From Coxiellaceae bacterium (GTDB lineage: Bacteria > Pseudomonadota > Gammaproteobacteria > UBA9339), in the NCBI GenBank assembly GCA_031263085.1, contig JAISGM010000004.1:55358-119357 (forward strand): a stretch of DNA of 64,000 nt, read 5' to 3'. The stretch's first letter is position 1, and the number at the start of each line of letters is the position of its first letter. Positions 32,001 to 42,527 of the stretch are shown here, piece after piece. The notes below the pieces were generated by a model that was not told the DNA's origin, ran no database searches, and saw only the letters and a program-made list of their open reading frames with translations. The position numbers and the translations under genes were made by a program.

Positions 32001-32941
32001 GGTTCAGGAGTAGACTTTCTTCGTTCTTTATTGAATTCGTGATAAGCAATTAATAATGCTCCAGGGATAATAAAACACGCACCAATAATGGTGGATATCT
32101 GGATAATCTCATGAAATAATAAATAACCGACAATAATTGAAATAATCAATTCCACATATTTATATGGTGCAATCGATGAAATTTCAGTAGCAGCAGTAGC
32201 CTTTAAAAGGCAATATAAAATTGTTACTCCTCCGATACCAAGAAGTAACAAATAAAATAAATCTAGATGACTAATCTGACGCCATACCAACAATGCCGGA
32301 ATAATTGCAATCAAAGCAGTACCTAAATAAAAGTAAAATAAAAGCGAAAGAAGACTTTCAGAGGAAATCATTTTTTTATTCAAAATATCACTTATTGCAA
32401 ATAATATTGCTGCACAAAATAAAAATATTACACCTATATGCAAAGAAAATCCGCTGGAAATATTATTCGAATCATTTTCAAAAAAAGCAATAATAATTAC
32501 TCCTAAAAACCCGATAATTACCGATAAAATTCTATACCAATCAGATTTTTCATTCAGAAAAATATAAGCTAAAGGCAAAACAAACAATGGACATGCAAAT
32601 GAAATAGTGGTGATTGATGGCAAACTAGTTCGGCCCGCACCATAGATCCAACAAACAAAAGCTCCGAAACCAATAACTATCCTAATGAAATGATTTAATT
32701 TATTTTTTATATAAAAGGTGTTTTTACCCTTACATATTAAAATTGGCAAAAGAATTATTACACCAAAAAACATACGAAAAAATGTAACTTGTATTGGCGG
32801 AATATCACTAGATAATAATTTTATTAAAGCATCGCATAAATTACTAAGAAAACTAGAACAAATTATCCAAAATACTCCCTGGAAATGTCCAGAAGAATTG
32901 ATCCAACACGATATTCTATCAATATTAATATACCTCGACAT
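31997..32941 (-). CDS. EamA/DMT-family transporter; candidate rickettsial-type S-adenosylmethionine uptake transporter
   Basis: About 10 TM; FFRMFFGVIILLPILICKGKNT, ISDILNKKMISSESLLSLLFYFYLG, LLKATAATEISSIAPYKYVELIISIIVGYLLFHE. These resemble remembered Rickettsia Sam motifs. Family confident, substrate inferred. Confidence 0.8.
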   Translation of the reverse strand: MSRYINIDRISCWINSSGHFQGVFWIICSSFLSNLCDALIKLLSSDIPPIQVTFFRMFFGVIILLPILICKGKNTFYIKNKLNHFIRIVIGFGAFVCWIYGAGRTSLPSITTISFACPLFVLPLAYIFLNEKSDWYRILSVIIGFLGVIIIAFFENDSNNISSGFSLHIGVIFLFCAAILFAISDILNKKMISSESLLSLLFYFYLGTALIAIIPALLVWRQISHLDLFYLLLLGIGGVTILYCLLKATAATEISSIAPYKYVELIISIIVGYLLFHEIIQISTIIGACFIIPGALLIAYHEFNKERRKSTPEP

Positions 32942-33229
32942 AAAATGAGCTCTTCAAAAACCAATAATTCAGATCAGGGTAGCATACCAATTGACATGGT
33001 GCCAAATCAATCTTTAGATGTATGATCTATATGCGGGTTGCAACTATAAGATTTAGTATTATAATGATACTTTGATTGATGACTGGATACTGTTAAAACT
33101 TATTTTGAAAATATTAATAATTCCTTTATAAGCACTGAACGACTGATGTCCATATCAAAAACGATAATGGTGATATGTGGGCTACTTTAGATGTATTTAA
33201 GAATGACAGTTAGATATTTAAGGTGCTGT

Positions 33230-33481
33230 ATGAAAATGTTTGTAATGTTGTTACTAGCAGAGTTCCTATTAATTGGCTGCGTCAATTCTCCATCTGTTAA
33301 TCGATTGACTCAACGAGAAAATCTTTGTAGAGAATTTAAAAGAAGTATAATCTTCAATGTTGCCGATCATAATTTCAAAACAATCTCGACTTCTCAAAAA
33401 ACAAACGCAATTTATCTTTATGATAAGTATAACTGCAAACAATTAGAAGATGATCTTATTGAAGGTAATAAACAAGAGTGA
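33230..33481 (+). CDS. Small lipoprotein (83 aa), function unknown
   Basis: MKMFVMLLLAEFLLIGC lipoprotein signal; AAGGTG Shine-Dalgarno 5 nt upstream of ATG 33230 supports this start over 33191. Confidence 0.65.
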   Translation: MKMFVMLLLAEFLLIGCVNSPSVNRLTQRENLCREFKRSIIFNVADHNFKTISTSQKTNAIYLYDKYNCKQLEDDLIEGNKQE

Positions 33482-33565
33482 GCCGGGGTGATGAAATTGG
33501 TAGACATACAAGCTTCAGATGCTTGTGGAGTAAAACCCGTGGAGGTTCGAATCCTCTCCTCGGCA
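33482..33565 (+). tRNA. tRNA-Leu (CAG)
   Basis: Acceptor GCCGGGG/CCTCGGC, AAATTGGTAGACAT D-arm, anticodon arm CAAGC-TTCAGAT-GCTTG, long variable arm, T-arm GGAGG-TTCGAAT-CCTCT, discriminator A; CCA not encoded. Confidence 0.95.
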
Positions 33566-33581
33566 ATCCCATTAATTAAAG

Positions 33582-34715
33582 CTACTTAACGAAAAAATCT
33601 TTAATTGCATTAAACCAATTACGTGAAATTGGGCTATGTTTTTTATGATCCTTAGCCAATGTTTCTTCAAACTTACGCAAGATCTCCTTTTGCTCGTTAG
33701 TAAGGTTAACTGGTGTCTCTACTACTATTTTGCACAACAGATGTCCCTGACCGCCATGCACTCCTTTCACTCCTTTACCTGATAAACGTAATACCTTTCC
33801 AGATTGAGTTTCAGGAGGAATCTTAAGTTTGACTCTACCATCCAAAGTAGGAATTTCGTATTCTTCTCCTAAAGCGGCACTAGCAAATGTTACCGGAACT
33901 TCACAATATAAATCTAAACCTTCACGTTTAAATATTTTGTGTGGTAAAACCTCTATTTCTACATACAAATCCCCATCCCTAGCGCCTCTAGAACCTGCAT
34001 TGCCCTCACCTACTAATCGCACTCGATCACCAGTATCAACACCCGGAGGAATCTTAACAGACAACGTCTTCTGAATCTGCTCTTGTTTTCTTCCATGACA
34101 TTTAGGACATGGATCTACGATAATTTCACCACTTCCATGACATGTACGACAAGTCTGTTGAATAGAAAAAAATCCTTGTTGCACATAAATCTCGCCATTA
34201 CCACCACAAGCCTTACAAACTGAAGACTTGGAGCCATTACGCGCACCAACACCGCCGCACTCATGACAATTAACCAGATGAATAACTTTAATGGTAGCAG
34301 TAGTACCGAAAACAGCATTCTCCAAATTAATCCTCGTTCGAGTAATTAAATCAGATCCATGTCCAACATGTTCTTCGCGTCTACCGCTCCTCGCACTCCC
34401 AAAAATATCACCAAAAATATCACCAAAAATATCATTAACATTACCGAAACCATTACTTCCTGTCGTATTACCACCTTTAGACGCATTCTCAAAACCCTCA
34501 TGGCCAAGCTGGTCATAAAGTGAGCGCTTCTTATCATCAGATAAAACAGTATAAGCTTCCTGCAACTCTTTAAATTTATTTTCGGCTTCTTTATTATTTG
34601 GATTTCGATCGGGATGAAACTTCATAGCCAAGCGACGATAAGCTTTTTTGATCTCTTCATTAGAGGCGCTTTTAGCAATCCCCAAAATATCATAGTAATC
34701 TTTCCGCGACATCAA
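33582..34715 (-). CDS. dnaJ: Chaperone protein DnaJ
   Basis: J-domain with HPD, four CxxCxGxG zinc repeats. Confidence 0.98.
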   Translation of the reverse strand: MMSRKDYYDILGIAKSASNEEIKKAYRRLAMKFHPDRNPNNKEAENKFKELQEAYTVLSDDKKRSLYDQLGHEGFENASKGGNTTGSNGFGNVNDIFGDIFGDIFGSARSGRREEHVGHGSDLITRTRINLENAVFGTTATIKVIHLVNCHECGGVGARNGSKSSVCKACGGNGEIYVQQGFFSIQQTCRTCHGSGEIIVDPCPKCHGRKQEQIQKTLSVKIPPGVDTGDRVRLVGEGNAGSRGARDGDLYVEIEVLPHKIFKREGLDLYCEVPVTFASAALGEEYEIPTLDGRVKLKIPPETQSGKVLRLSGKGVKGVHGGQGHLLCKIVVETPVNLTNEQKEILRKFEETLAKDHKKHSPISRNWFNAIKDFFVK

Positions 34716-34762
34716 AACCTCTTCGCTATCATGAAAAATGCACTGACTCTATGAAATAACTA

Positions 34763-36706
34763 TTACTTTTTATTATCATCTACTTCAGTGAATTCAGCAT
34801 CTACTACTTTTTCTCCATCTTTTTGATCATCAGATTTGGTATCAACACTATCAGTAACATTACCATCTGTACCGGAAGATTTACCTTTCTTAGCATAAAT
34901 TCTCTCTGCCATTTTTGATGAAGCATCAAGAAGTTCTTTAGTTTTCTCTTCAATTACACTCTTATCATCACTATTAATTACTGCTTTCAAGGAAGATATT
35001 GCAGCATTAATCTTTGTCTTTTCATCTTCTTGGATATCGTCACCCAAATCTTTCATGGATTTTTCTGTAGTATGTATCATACTATCAGCGTGATTACGCA
35101 CTACTACTAATTCCTGAAATTTACGATCAGCCTCTTTATTCTCTTCTGCATCCATTACCATTCGCTTAATCTCATCTTCAGATAAACCACTAGAAGCCTT
35201 AATTACAATTGACTGTGCTTTACCAGTAGCTTTATCTTTAGCAGAAACATGCAGAATACCGTTAGCATCAATATCAAAAGCCACTTCAATTTGAGGCACC
35301 CCTCGAGGCGCAGGAGCAATATCAGTAAGATCAAATCTCCCCAAAGATTTGTTATGTAACGCCATCTCACGCTCACCCTGCAATATATGAATCGTGACTG
35401 CTGTTTGACCATCAGCTGCAGTGGAAAATATCTGTGAAATTTTTGTTGGTATTGTGGTATTTTTATCTATCAACTTAGTCATCACGCCGCCCAATGTTTC
35501 AATTCCCAAAGAGAGAGGAGTCACATCTAATAATAATACATCTTTAACAGCACCAGATAAAACTCCTGCTTGAATTGCCGCTCCAACAGCAACAGCTTCA
35601 TCAGGATTAACATCACGACGCGGCTCTTTACCAAAAATATTTTTTACTATCTCTTGTACTTTTGGCATTCTAGTTTGACCACCAACTAAAATAACCTCAT
35701 CAATATCCTTAACATCTATCCCTGAATCTTTGATTGCGGTACGACAAGGCGCAATTGTTCGTTCAAGTAAATCCTCAACTAATGCTTCTAATTTAGCTCT
35801 AGTTATACGAAGATTTAAATGTTTAGGACCAGAGGCATCAGCAGTAATATAAGGTAAATTCACATCTGTCTGTTGGGTTGATGAAAGTTCAATTTTTGCT
35901 TTTTCTGCCGCTTCTTTAAGGCGTTGCAATGCTAATGGATCTTTACGTAAATCTATTCCATTTTCTTTTTTAAATTCACTAACTAAAAACTCAATGATAC
36001 GTAAATCAAAATCCTCCCCACCCAAAAAAGTATCACCATTAGTAGCTAATACTTCAAATTGATGTTCGCCATCAACTTCAGCAATTTCAATAATTGAAAT
36101 ATCGAAGGTACCACCACCTAAGTCATAAACCGCAACTTTAGCATCTCCCTTCTTTTTATCCATCCCATAAGCCAAAGCTGCAGCAGTAGGTTCATTAATA
36201 ATTCTTTTCACCTCAAGACCGGCTATTCTTCCTGCATCCTTGGTAGCCTGGCGTTGTGAATCATTAAAATATGCCGGAACAGTAATTACTGCCTCTTTGA
36301 CATCTTCGCCTAAATAGCTCTCGGCTGTTTTTTTCATCTTAATAAGTATTTCTGCAGAAATTTGAGGTGGAGCCATCTTTTTACCGTGAGCTTCAACCCA
36401 CGCATCACCATTATCAGCTTTAGTGATTGTATAAGGCACCATTTTAACGTCACGCTGAACTACTTCATCAACAAATTTACGTCCAATCAAACGCTTTACT
36501 GCATAAAAAGTATTTTTAGGATTAGTAACCGCTTGCCGTTTAGCCGGCTCTCCAATAATAGTTTCATCGTCTTTGGTAAAAGCAACTATCGATGGCGTCG
36601 TACGATGACCTTCACTATTTTCAATTACTTTAGTACTATTTCCAGATTCTAAAACCGCAACACAAGAATTAGTAGTTCCCAAATCAATGCCTATTATTTT
36701 TGACAT
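34763..36706 (-). CDS. dnaK: Chaperone protein DnaK
   Basis: 647 aa; [30 protein letters not shown]. Confidence 0.99.
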   Translation of the reverse strand: MSKIIGIDLGTTNSCVAVLESGNSTKVIENSEGHRTTPSIVAFTKDDETIIGEPAKRQAVTNPKNTFYAVKRLIGRKFVDEVVQRDVKMVPYTITKADNGDAWVEAHGKKMAPPQISAEILIKMKKTAESYLGEDVKEAVITVPAYFNDSQRQATKDAGRIAGLEVKRIINEPTAAALAYGMDKKKGDAKVAVYDLGGGTFDISIIEIAEVDGEHQFEVLATNGDTFLGGEDFDLRIIEFLVSEFKKENGIDLRKDPLALQRLKEAAEKAKIELSSTQQTDVNLPYITADASGPKHLNLRITRAKLEALVEDLLERTIAPCRTAIKDSGIDVKDIDEVILVGGQTRMPKVQEIVKNIFGKEPRRDVNPDEAVAVGAAIQAGVLSGAVKDVLLLDVTPLSLGIETLGGVMTKLIDKNTTIPTKISQIFSTAADGQTAVTIHILQGEREMALHNKSLGRFDLTDIAPAPRGVPQIEVAFDIDANGILHVSAKDKATGKAQSIVIKASSGLSEDEIKRMVMDAEENKEADRKFQELVVVRNHADSMIHTTEKSMKDLGDDIQEDEKTKINAAISSLKAVINSDDKSVIEEKTKELLDASSKMAERIYAKKGKSSGTDGNVTDSVDTKSDDQKDGEKVVDAEFTEVDDNKK

Positions 36707-36743
36707 AATCTTTCTCCAAAAGTGATACTGTTAGATATAATTG

Positions 36744-36772
36744 ATGTGGAGTTAAATAATAATATTTTCAAG
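36744..36772 (-). promoter_or_regulatory. Candidate sigma-32 heat-shock promoter for dnaK
   Basis: Minus strand CTTGAAA-N14-CTCCACAT (consensus CTTGAAA / CCCCATNT), about 38 nt upstream of the dnaK ATG. Confidence 0.6.
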
Positions 36773-36782
36773 AACAGAATTA

Positions 36783-38021
36783 TTATAATTTTTTAAAAGC
36801 TAAACATGCATTAGTACCGCCAAAACCAAATGAATTTGTAATAGCAGCATTTATTTTAATTTCGCGAGCATTATAAGGAACGAAATCTAAATCACAATCA
36901 TCACTAGGATTATCAAGATTAATCGTGGGAGGAGCTACGCCATTGCAAATGGCCAAAATAGTAATAATAGCCTCAACTGCACCAGCAGCACCAAGTAAAT
37001 GTCCCAGCATTGATTTAGAAGAACTAATTGGTATTTTATAGGAATTTTCTCTAAATACTCTTTTTATTGCAATCACTTCAGCAACATCTCCTAGTAGTGT
37101 AGAAGTAGCATGAGCGTTAATATATCCTATATCACCTATATTTAATCTAGCGTCATTTATAGCATTCTGAATAGCCATTGCAGAACCAGTACCACTCCGA
37201 TCCGGCAAGGTAACATGATTAGCATCATCACTCATTCCATAACCAACTAATTCAGCGTACATCCTGGCTCCGCGTTTCTTTGCATGTTCATATTCTTCAA
37301 GAATTACTATAGCGGCTCCCTCTCCCAATACAAAACCATCACGATCTTTATCCCACGGACGTGAAGCTTTTATCGGTTCTTCGTTACGTCTCGATAATGC
37401 TTTAATAGCAGCAAATCCCCCTACCCCAAGCACTGTAGTTGCCATCTCGCAACCACCGGCAATCATAACATCAGCATCTCCATAACCAATTAGACGTGCA
37501 GCATTACCAATATTATGGGCTCCAGTACTACAAGCTGTAACTATAGATAAATTCGGACCCCGACACCCATATTTAATTGCTACAACACCAGGGGCCATAT
37601 TGGTAATAGCATATGGAATAAACATTGGAGAAATTCTCCGTGGCCCTCCCTCCAAAAAGATCTCATGATTTCTCTGAATAGAAAGCAATCCACCGATACC
37701 AGCACCTATCGACACTCCAATCCTATTGGCATTTTCATGATTAATTACAATTCCTGAATCACTTATTGCTTGAGCTGCGCTAGCTACTGCAAATTGAATA
37801 AAGATCTCGGTCTTGCGAATATCTTTTAGGTCAAAATAAAGCAAAGGATCAAAATTTTGAACAGTAGCAGCAATTCTTACCGAAAATTGTGAAGCATCGA
37901 AAGAAGTTATAGCTCGAACTCCACTTTTACCAGCTAAAAGTGCACTCCAAGTTTCCATAACCGTCACCCCTAATGGGGTTATCATCCCGAGGCCTGTAAC
38001 TACAACTCGCCGTTTTTGCAA
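36783..38021 (-). CDS. fabF: 3-oxoacyl-ACP synthase II
   Basis: 412 aa; RRVVVTGLGMITPLG, VTACSTGAHNIG, HATSTLLGD, SKSMLGHLLGAAGA. Confidence 0.97.
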   Translation of the reverse strand: MQKRRVVVTGLGMITPLGVTVMETWSALLAGKSGVRAITSFDASQFSVRIAATVQNFDPLLYFDLKDIRKTEIFIQFAVASAAQAISDSGIVINHENANRIGVSIGAGIGGLLSIQRNHEIFLEGGPRRISPMFIPYAITNMAPGVVAIKYGCRGPNLSIVTACSTGAHNIGNAARLIGYGDADVMIAGGCEMATTVLGVGGFAAIKALSRRNEEPIKASRPWDKDRDGFVLGEGAAIVILEEYEHAKKRGARMYAELVGYGMSDDANHVTLPDRSGTGSAMAIQNAINDARLNIGDIGYINAHATSTLLGDVAEVIAIKRVFRENSYKIPISSSKSMLGHLLGAAGAVEAIITILAICNGVAPPTINLDNPSDDCDLDFVPYNAREIKINAAITNSFGFGGTNACLAFKKL

Positions 38022-38042
38022 AAAAATGTCCTCGAAGTATTA

Positions 38043-38285
38043 TTACGCTTCTTTGGTATGAGATTGAATATACTCTATGGCCTGCTGAACTGTAGTAATT
38101 TTTTCAGCCTCATCATCAGGAATTTCAGTATTAAACTCTTCCTCTAAAGCCATAACCAATTCCACTGTATCTAATGAATCGGCACCTAAATCATCAACAA
38201 AAGAAGCCTCATTAGCAATTTCTTTCTCGTTTACTCCTAATTGTTCTGCAATAATTTTCTTAACACGTTCTTCTGTAACTGACAT
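38043..38285 (-). CDS. acpP: Acyl carrier protein
   Basis: [31 protein letters not shown]; start at MSVTEERV. Confidence 0.97.
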   Translation of the reverse strand: MSVTEERVKKIIAEQLGVNEKEIANEASFVDDLGADSLDTVELVMALEEEFNTEIPDDEAEKITTVQQAIEYIQSHTKEA

Positions 38286-38431
38286 ATTCAAAACTCCCAT
38301 ACATTTTAAAAATTAAAATTAATAAAATCCACTAAAATTAAGGTAAAGTCTATTCAAAAGCTGCTAACTTGCAAGTAAATTTTTTATATAAAAATCAGAT
38401 AATTACATTAATATAAAAAAATAATTTAACT

Positions 38432-39175
38432 TTAGGCCATAAACATGCCGCCATTTACATGAATAGTACTTCCCGTAACATAAGAAGCATCACTACTAGC
38501 TAAAAAACTAACAACATCAGCTACATCGCTCGGATCACCCATTCTCCTCATAGGAATCATTGACAATAATCTTTCTCTCTGCTCAACAGTTAATTTTTTA
38601 GTCATATCAGACTCAATAAATCCAGGGGCAATACAATTAACTGTAATATTTCTAGATGCCACTTCTAGTGCTAAACTCTTACTAAATGCCACCACTCCAG
38701 CTTTAGTTGCTGTATAATTAGCTTGACCATAATTACCAGTGTAAGCCACTACTGATGCAATATTGATAATTCTGCCCCATTTTGCTCTGATCATATCACG
38801 AATACATTTTCGACTTAAACGAAAAACTGAAGTTAAATTAGTATCAATTACTTGATTCCATTCATCATCAGACATCCTAAGCATTAAATTATCCTTTGTA
38901 ATTCCAGCATTATTAACTAAAATATTTACAATTCCATATCTATCTGTAATTTCTTGATAAGAATTTTCTACAGATTCTTGTTTGGTTACGTCCATCACAA
39001 AACCACTACCTTTAAGTCCAAATTCATTCAAAAAAGATGATATAATATCTGCTCGCTCCTTACTATAATCTACTCCTAGAGCAATTGCCCCTTTTTTAGC
39101 CAATTTTATAAGAATAGCTTTACCAATTCCTCTACTAGCACCAGTAACCAAAACAACCTTATCTTGTAAAAACAT
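38432..39175 (-). CDS. fabG: 3-oxoacyl-ACP reductase
   Basis: TGASRGIG, NNAGITKDNLMLRM, YTATKAG SDR motifs. Confidence 0.96.
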   Translation of the reverse strand: MFLQDKVVLVTGASRGIGKAILIKLAKKGAIALGVDYSKERADIISSFLNEFGLKGSGFVMDVTKQESVENSYQEITDRYGIVNILVNNAGITKDNLMLRMSDDEWNQVIDTNLTSVFRLSRKCIRDMIRAKWGRIINIASVVAYTGNYGQANYTATKAGVVAFSKSLALEVASRNITVNCIAPGFIESDMTKKLTVEQRERLLSMIPMRRMGDPSDVADVVSFLASSDASYVTGSTIHVNGGMFMA

Positions 39176-39303
39176 ATTCTCCTATCAATAGATTAATAAA
39201 ATTTCAAACAGTATAACAGAAAAAATCTCTACAAACCAAGTTCGGACACCAAAATTAGAGAATTAAAATATTATTAAGATTTTACAATTACACGAACTTA
39301 TAA

Positions 39304-40239
39304 TTACACACATAATGGTAATTTGTTATCAATCTTCAACGATTCACCAATAAAATCTACTATAAGTTTATCATCAATCCTCTTATTCAGTCCCGTTAAA
39401 ACATTACCAGGTCCACATTCTAAAACACATTTAACTCCATTTGTTACCATAAACTGGATAGTTTCAACCCAACGAACAGGACTACTCAACTGCTCTACAA
39501 GAATATTGCGAATTTTCTGTGGATCATCATAAAAAATCACGTTGGCATTATGAATTATCGGAATTTTTGGTACATTAATAATAGTTTGCTGTAGTAGTTT
39601 TGCTAATTTTAAAGCTGCGGGCTTCATCAAAACACAATGTGATGGAATACTAATAGGCAAAATTTTAACTATTTTTGCATGCAATTTTTTGGCAATTTCA
39701 ACGGCACGCTCTACTGCACTTAAAGTACCAGATAAAACTAGCTGATCAAGAGAATTATAGTTAGATACGACCAAAACATCATTACACCTAGCATCATCAC
39801 AAATCTTACTTATAGTCATATTATCTAAACCTACAATCGCAACCATTGCACCATTACCACTATAAGCATTCTGCATAAAACGTCCACGATCCCTCACTAA
39901 TCCAATAGCTGTTTTAAAATCTAACGCACTACCACTAACCAGAGCCGTATATTCTCCCAAACTATGTCCTGCTAAAAAAGATGGCATCGATTTATTTTTA
40001 GAACACCAGATACGCCATACTGCAACTCCCGCAGCAAGTAATGCTGGTTGAGCAAATTCAGTTCGATTTAATTTATCTTCTGGACCATTTTGAACTAAAT
40101 CCCATAGATCATAGTCAAGTGCAGCAGAAGCCTCATTAAAAGTTTTCTCAATCAATGAGTAATTACTAGCTAATTCTCTAAGCATGCCAATTTTTTGCGA
40201 TCCCTGTCCTGGAAATACCATAGCATACTTATTGCGCAT
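39304..40239 (-). CDS. fabD: Malonyl-CoA-ACP transacylase
   Basis: FPGQGSQKIGM, AGHSLGEYTALV. Confidence 0.96.
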   Translation of the reverse strand: MRNKYAMVFPGQGSQKIGMLRELASNYSLIEKTFNEASAALDYDLWDLVQNGPEDKLNRTEFAQPALLAAGVAVWRIWCSKNKSMPSFLAGHSLGEYTALVSGSALDFKTAIGLVRDRGRFMQNAYSGNGAMVAIVGLDNMTISKICDDARCNDVLVVSNYNSLDQLVLSGTLSAVERAVEIAKKLHAKIVKILPISIPSHCVLMKPAALKLAKLLQQTIINVPKIPIIHNANVIFYDDPQKIRNILVEQLSSPVRWVETIQFMVTNGVKCVLECGPGNVLTGLNKRIDDKLIVDFIGESLKIDNKLPLCV

Positions 40240-40240
40240 A

Positions 40241-41200
40241 TTAATATCTCACCAAAGCTGCACCCCAAGAGAATCCAGCGCTAAACGCTTCAAGCAAAAG
40301 TAAATCTCCTGATTTCACTCTATTATCGCGTACACCTATATCTAATGCCAAAGGTATAGATGCTGCAGAGGTATTTCCTTGATCATCCACGGTTAAAATA
40401 ACTTTATCCATCGGTAATTCAAGACGTTTAGCTGTTGCCTCAATAATTCGTAAATTAGCTTGATGAGGAATTAACCAATCAATATCTGCTTTATTAACAT
40501 TATTAAATTTTAGAGATTCTTCAACCACTTCTCCTAATTTGGTAACTGCCACTTTAAATACAGCATTACCTTGCATTTTAATATATTGACGCGAAGATGG
40601 GTTATAAATATCACCAGATACATAAAGCAATTCTCCATAACTACCATCAGTATGAAGATGTGTAGAATAAACACCAGGACTAGTATCAGCTTTAAGTACC
40701 ACTGCGCCAGCGCCATCAGAAAATAAAATACATGTAGAACGATCAGACCAATCAACAAGCCTTGTCAAAGAGTCGGCTCCTACTATCAAGGCGGTTTTTA
40801 TTGCCCCACAACGTATGTATTTGTCAGCAATACTCAAGGCATAAATAAAACCACTACAGGCGACATTAATATCAAAAGCTGGACACGAGGTGCTGCTAAT
40901 ACCTAAAAGATGCTGCAGTGAACTGCCGGTACTAGGAAAAAATAACTGAGGTGTACATGTTGCAACAATAACTATCTGGATTTCATTTTTATCGATCCCT
41001 GAAGACTCGATGGCCCTCCTTGCAGCTATTTCTGCCATCGAAGTAGTTGTCTCTTCACGAGACATAATATGTCTACGCTTAATCCCGGTACGTTCAATAA
41101 TCCATTCATTAGAAGTATCAACAATCTTAGCTAAATCTTCATTGGTGATAACCTGATCCGGTAAATAGCCACCGGTACCAATAATACGTGAATATTTCAT
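40241..41200 (-). CDS. fabH: 3-oxoacyl-ACP synthase III
   Basis: IIGTGGYLPDQVITNEDLA, FDINVACSGFIYAL, PHQANLRII. Confidence 0.97.
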   Translation of the reverse strand: MKYSRIIGTGGYLPDQVITNEDLAKIVDTSNEWIIERTGIKRRHIMSREETTTSMAEIAARRAIESSGIDKNEIQIVIVATCTPQLFFPSTGSSLQHLLGISSTSCPAFDINVACSGFIYALSIADKYIRCGAIKTALIVGADSLTRLVDWSDRSTCILFSDGAGAVVLKADTSPGVYSTHLHTDGSYGELLYVSGDIYNPSSRQYIKMQGNAVFKVAVTKLGEVVEESLKFNNVNKADIDWLIPHQANLRIIEATAKRLELPMDKVILTVDDQGNTSAASIPLALDIGVRDNRVKSGDLLLLEAFSAGFSWGAALVRY

Positions 41201-41201
41201 A

Positions 41202-42239
41202 TTAAGTAGTAGCCTTTTGTTCTTGAATAATCTTTGTCAGCTCATCACGAATTTTTTGTGGAACATTTCTTTCAACTTCAATTATCGCATTTTCCAAAGC
41301 ACAAACAAAAGCCGCTACATTAGCGCTACCATGACTTTTAATGATAATTCCTGGCAGTCCTATTAAAGCAGCGCCATTATATTTTCCAGGATCTATATCT
41401 TTTTGGAGCTTTCTTAACATTGGAAATGCTAGTAATGCTGTTAATTTAGTAAAAAAATTACGTGACGTATTTCTTTTAGCATAAAATGTCACAAGCTTTA
41501 AGACACCCTCTATAGTTTTTAATACGATATTACCAATAAATCCATCGCATACTACTACATCAACCTCACCCTTAAAAAGGTCATCTCCTTCGACATAACC
41601 TACGTAATTTATATTTTTATTACGCAATAATAATTGAGAAGCTAATTTAATTTGTTCATTACCTTTGATTTCTTCGGAACCAATATTTAACAAAGCAACT
41701 TTGGGATATGGTATATCATCAATAACTCTAGACATAACCGTCCCCATGATTGCCAGTTGACAAAGATAATCCGGAGAAGTATCAACATTAGCCCCTAAAT
41801 CCAAAATACTTGTATTCTTATTTGGTGTTCTAGTAGGAAAATATCCGACTATTGCCGGTCTATCAATTCCCGGCAATGTTTTAAGCACAAATCTAGCAGT
41901 AGCCACTAAAGCTCCTGTATTACCAGCACTAATACAAGCTTGTGCTATACCATTCCTCACAAGATTAATTGCTACTCTCATCGATGAATCTTTCTTAGTA
42001 CGCAAAGCCCTCGAGGGTAACTCATTCATTAAAATTTCTTCAGATGCATGTTGTACTGTAATTCGTTTTTTTAGCAAGATATCATAAGGAGCTACTGCAA
42101 TATTTAACACATCTTGATTACCTACTAGAATTAATTCTATATTAGGGTATTTTTCTAATAAACAAAAAGCGGCGGGGACAGTAACCTTAGGACCGTGATC
42201 ACCACCCATCGCATCAATTGAAATCGTGATTTTTTCCAA
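41202..42239 (-). CDS. plsX: Phosphate acyltransferase PlsX
   Basis: ISIDAMGGDHGPKVTVPAA, ISAGNTGALVA, CDGFIGNIVLKTIEG. Confidence 0.96.
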   Translation of the reverse strand: MEKITISIDAMGGDHGPKVTVPAAFCLLEKYPNIELILVGNQDVLNIAVAPYDILLKKRITVQHASEEILMNELPSRALRTKKDSSMRVAINLVRNGIAQACISAGNTGALVATARFVLKTLPGIDRPAIVGYFPTRTPNKNTSILDLGANVDTSPDYLCQLAIMGTVMSRVIDDIPYPKVALLNIGSEEIKGNEQIKLASQLLLRNKNINYVGYVEGDDLFKGEVDVVVCDGFIGNIVLKTIEGVLKLVTFYAKRNTSRNFFTKLTALLAFPMLRKLQKDIDPGKYNGAALIGLPGIIIKSHGSANVAAFVCALENAIIEVERNVPQKIRDELTKIIQEQKATT

Positions 42240-42244
42240 GATTA

Positions 42245-42451
42245 TTACTCTTCTTTAGTCGATTTAGCTTTTTTAATTAGCTTAGGCGTAATTATTTGAC
42301 GACCACGATAATAGCCGTTTTTGGTTAAATGATGGCGGATATGAGTTTCACCAGATGCGCTTTCTAATGAAAGCGTTAGTTTAATTAAAGCGTTATGAGA
42401 ACGACGCATACCACGTTTAGATCTTGTTACTCTACTCTTTTGAACTGCCAT
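42245..42451 (-). CDS. rpmF: 50S ribosomal protein L32
   Basis: [22 protein letters not shown], adjacent to plsX. Confidence 0.96.
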   Translation of the reverse strand: MAVQKSRVTRSKRGMRRSHNALIKLTLSLESASGETHIRHHLTKNGYYRGRQIITPKLIKKAKSTKEE

Positions 42452-42527
42452 TTTACCTCCGATTCAAACAGAACTCTATGGTTGATATTAACTGTACAAA
42501 TAAGCTATGTCAAAATATAACAATCAG

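Noticed and set aside
34343-34440. Tandem 12-bp repeat (ccaaaaatatca x3) within dnaJ
   Set aside because: Encodes the normal DnaJ G/F-region [12 protein letters not shown]; not a separate repeat element.
34115-34537. Overlapping minus-strand ORFs inside dnaJ
   Set aside because: Alternative frames of dnaJ; low-complexity hydrophobic translations.
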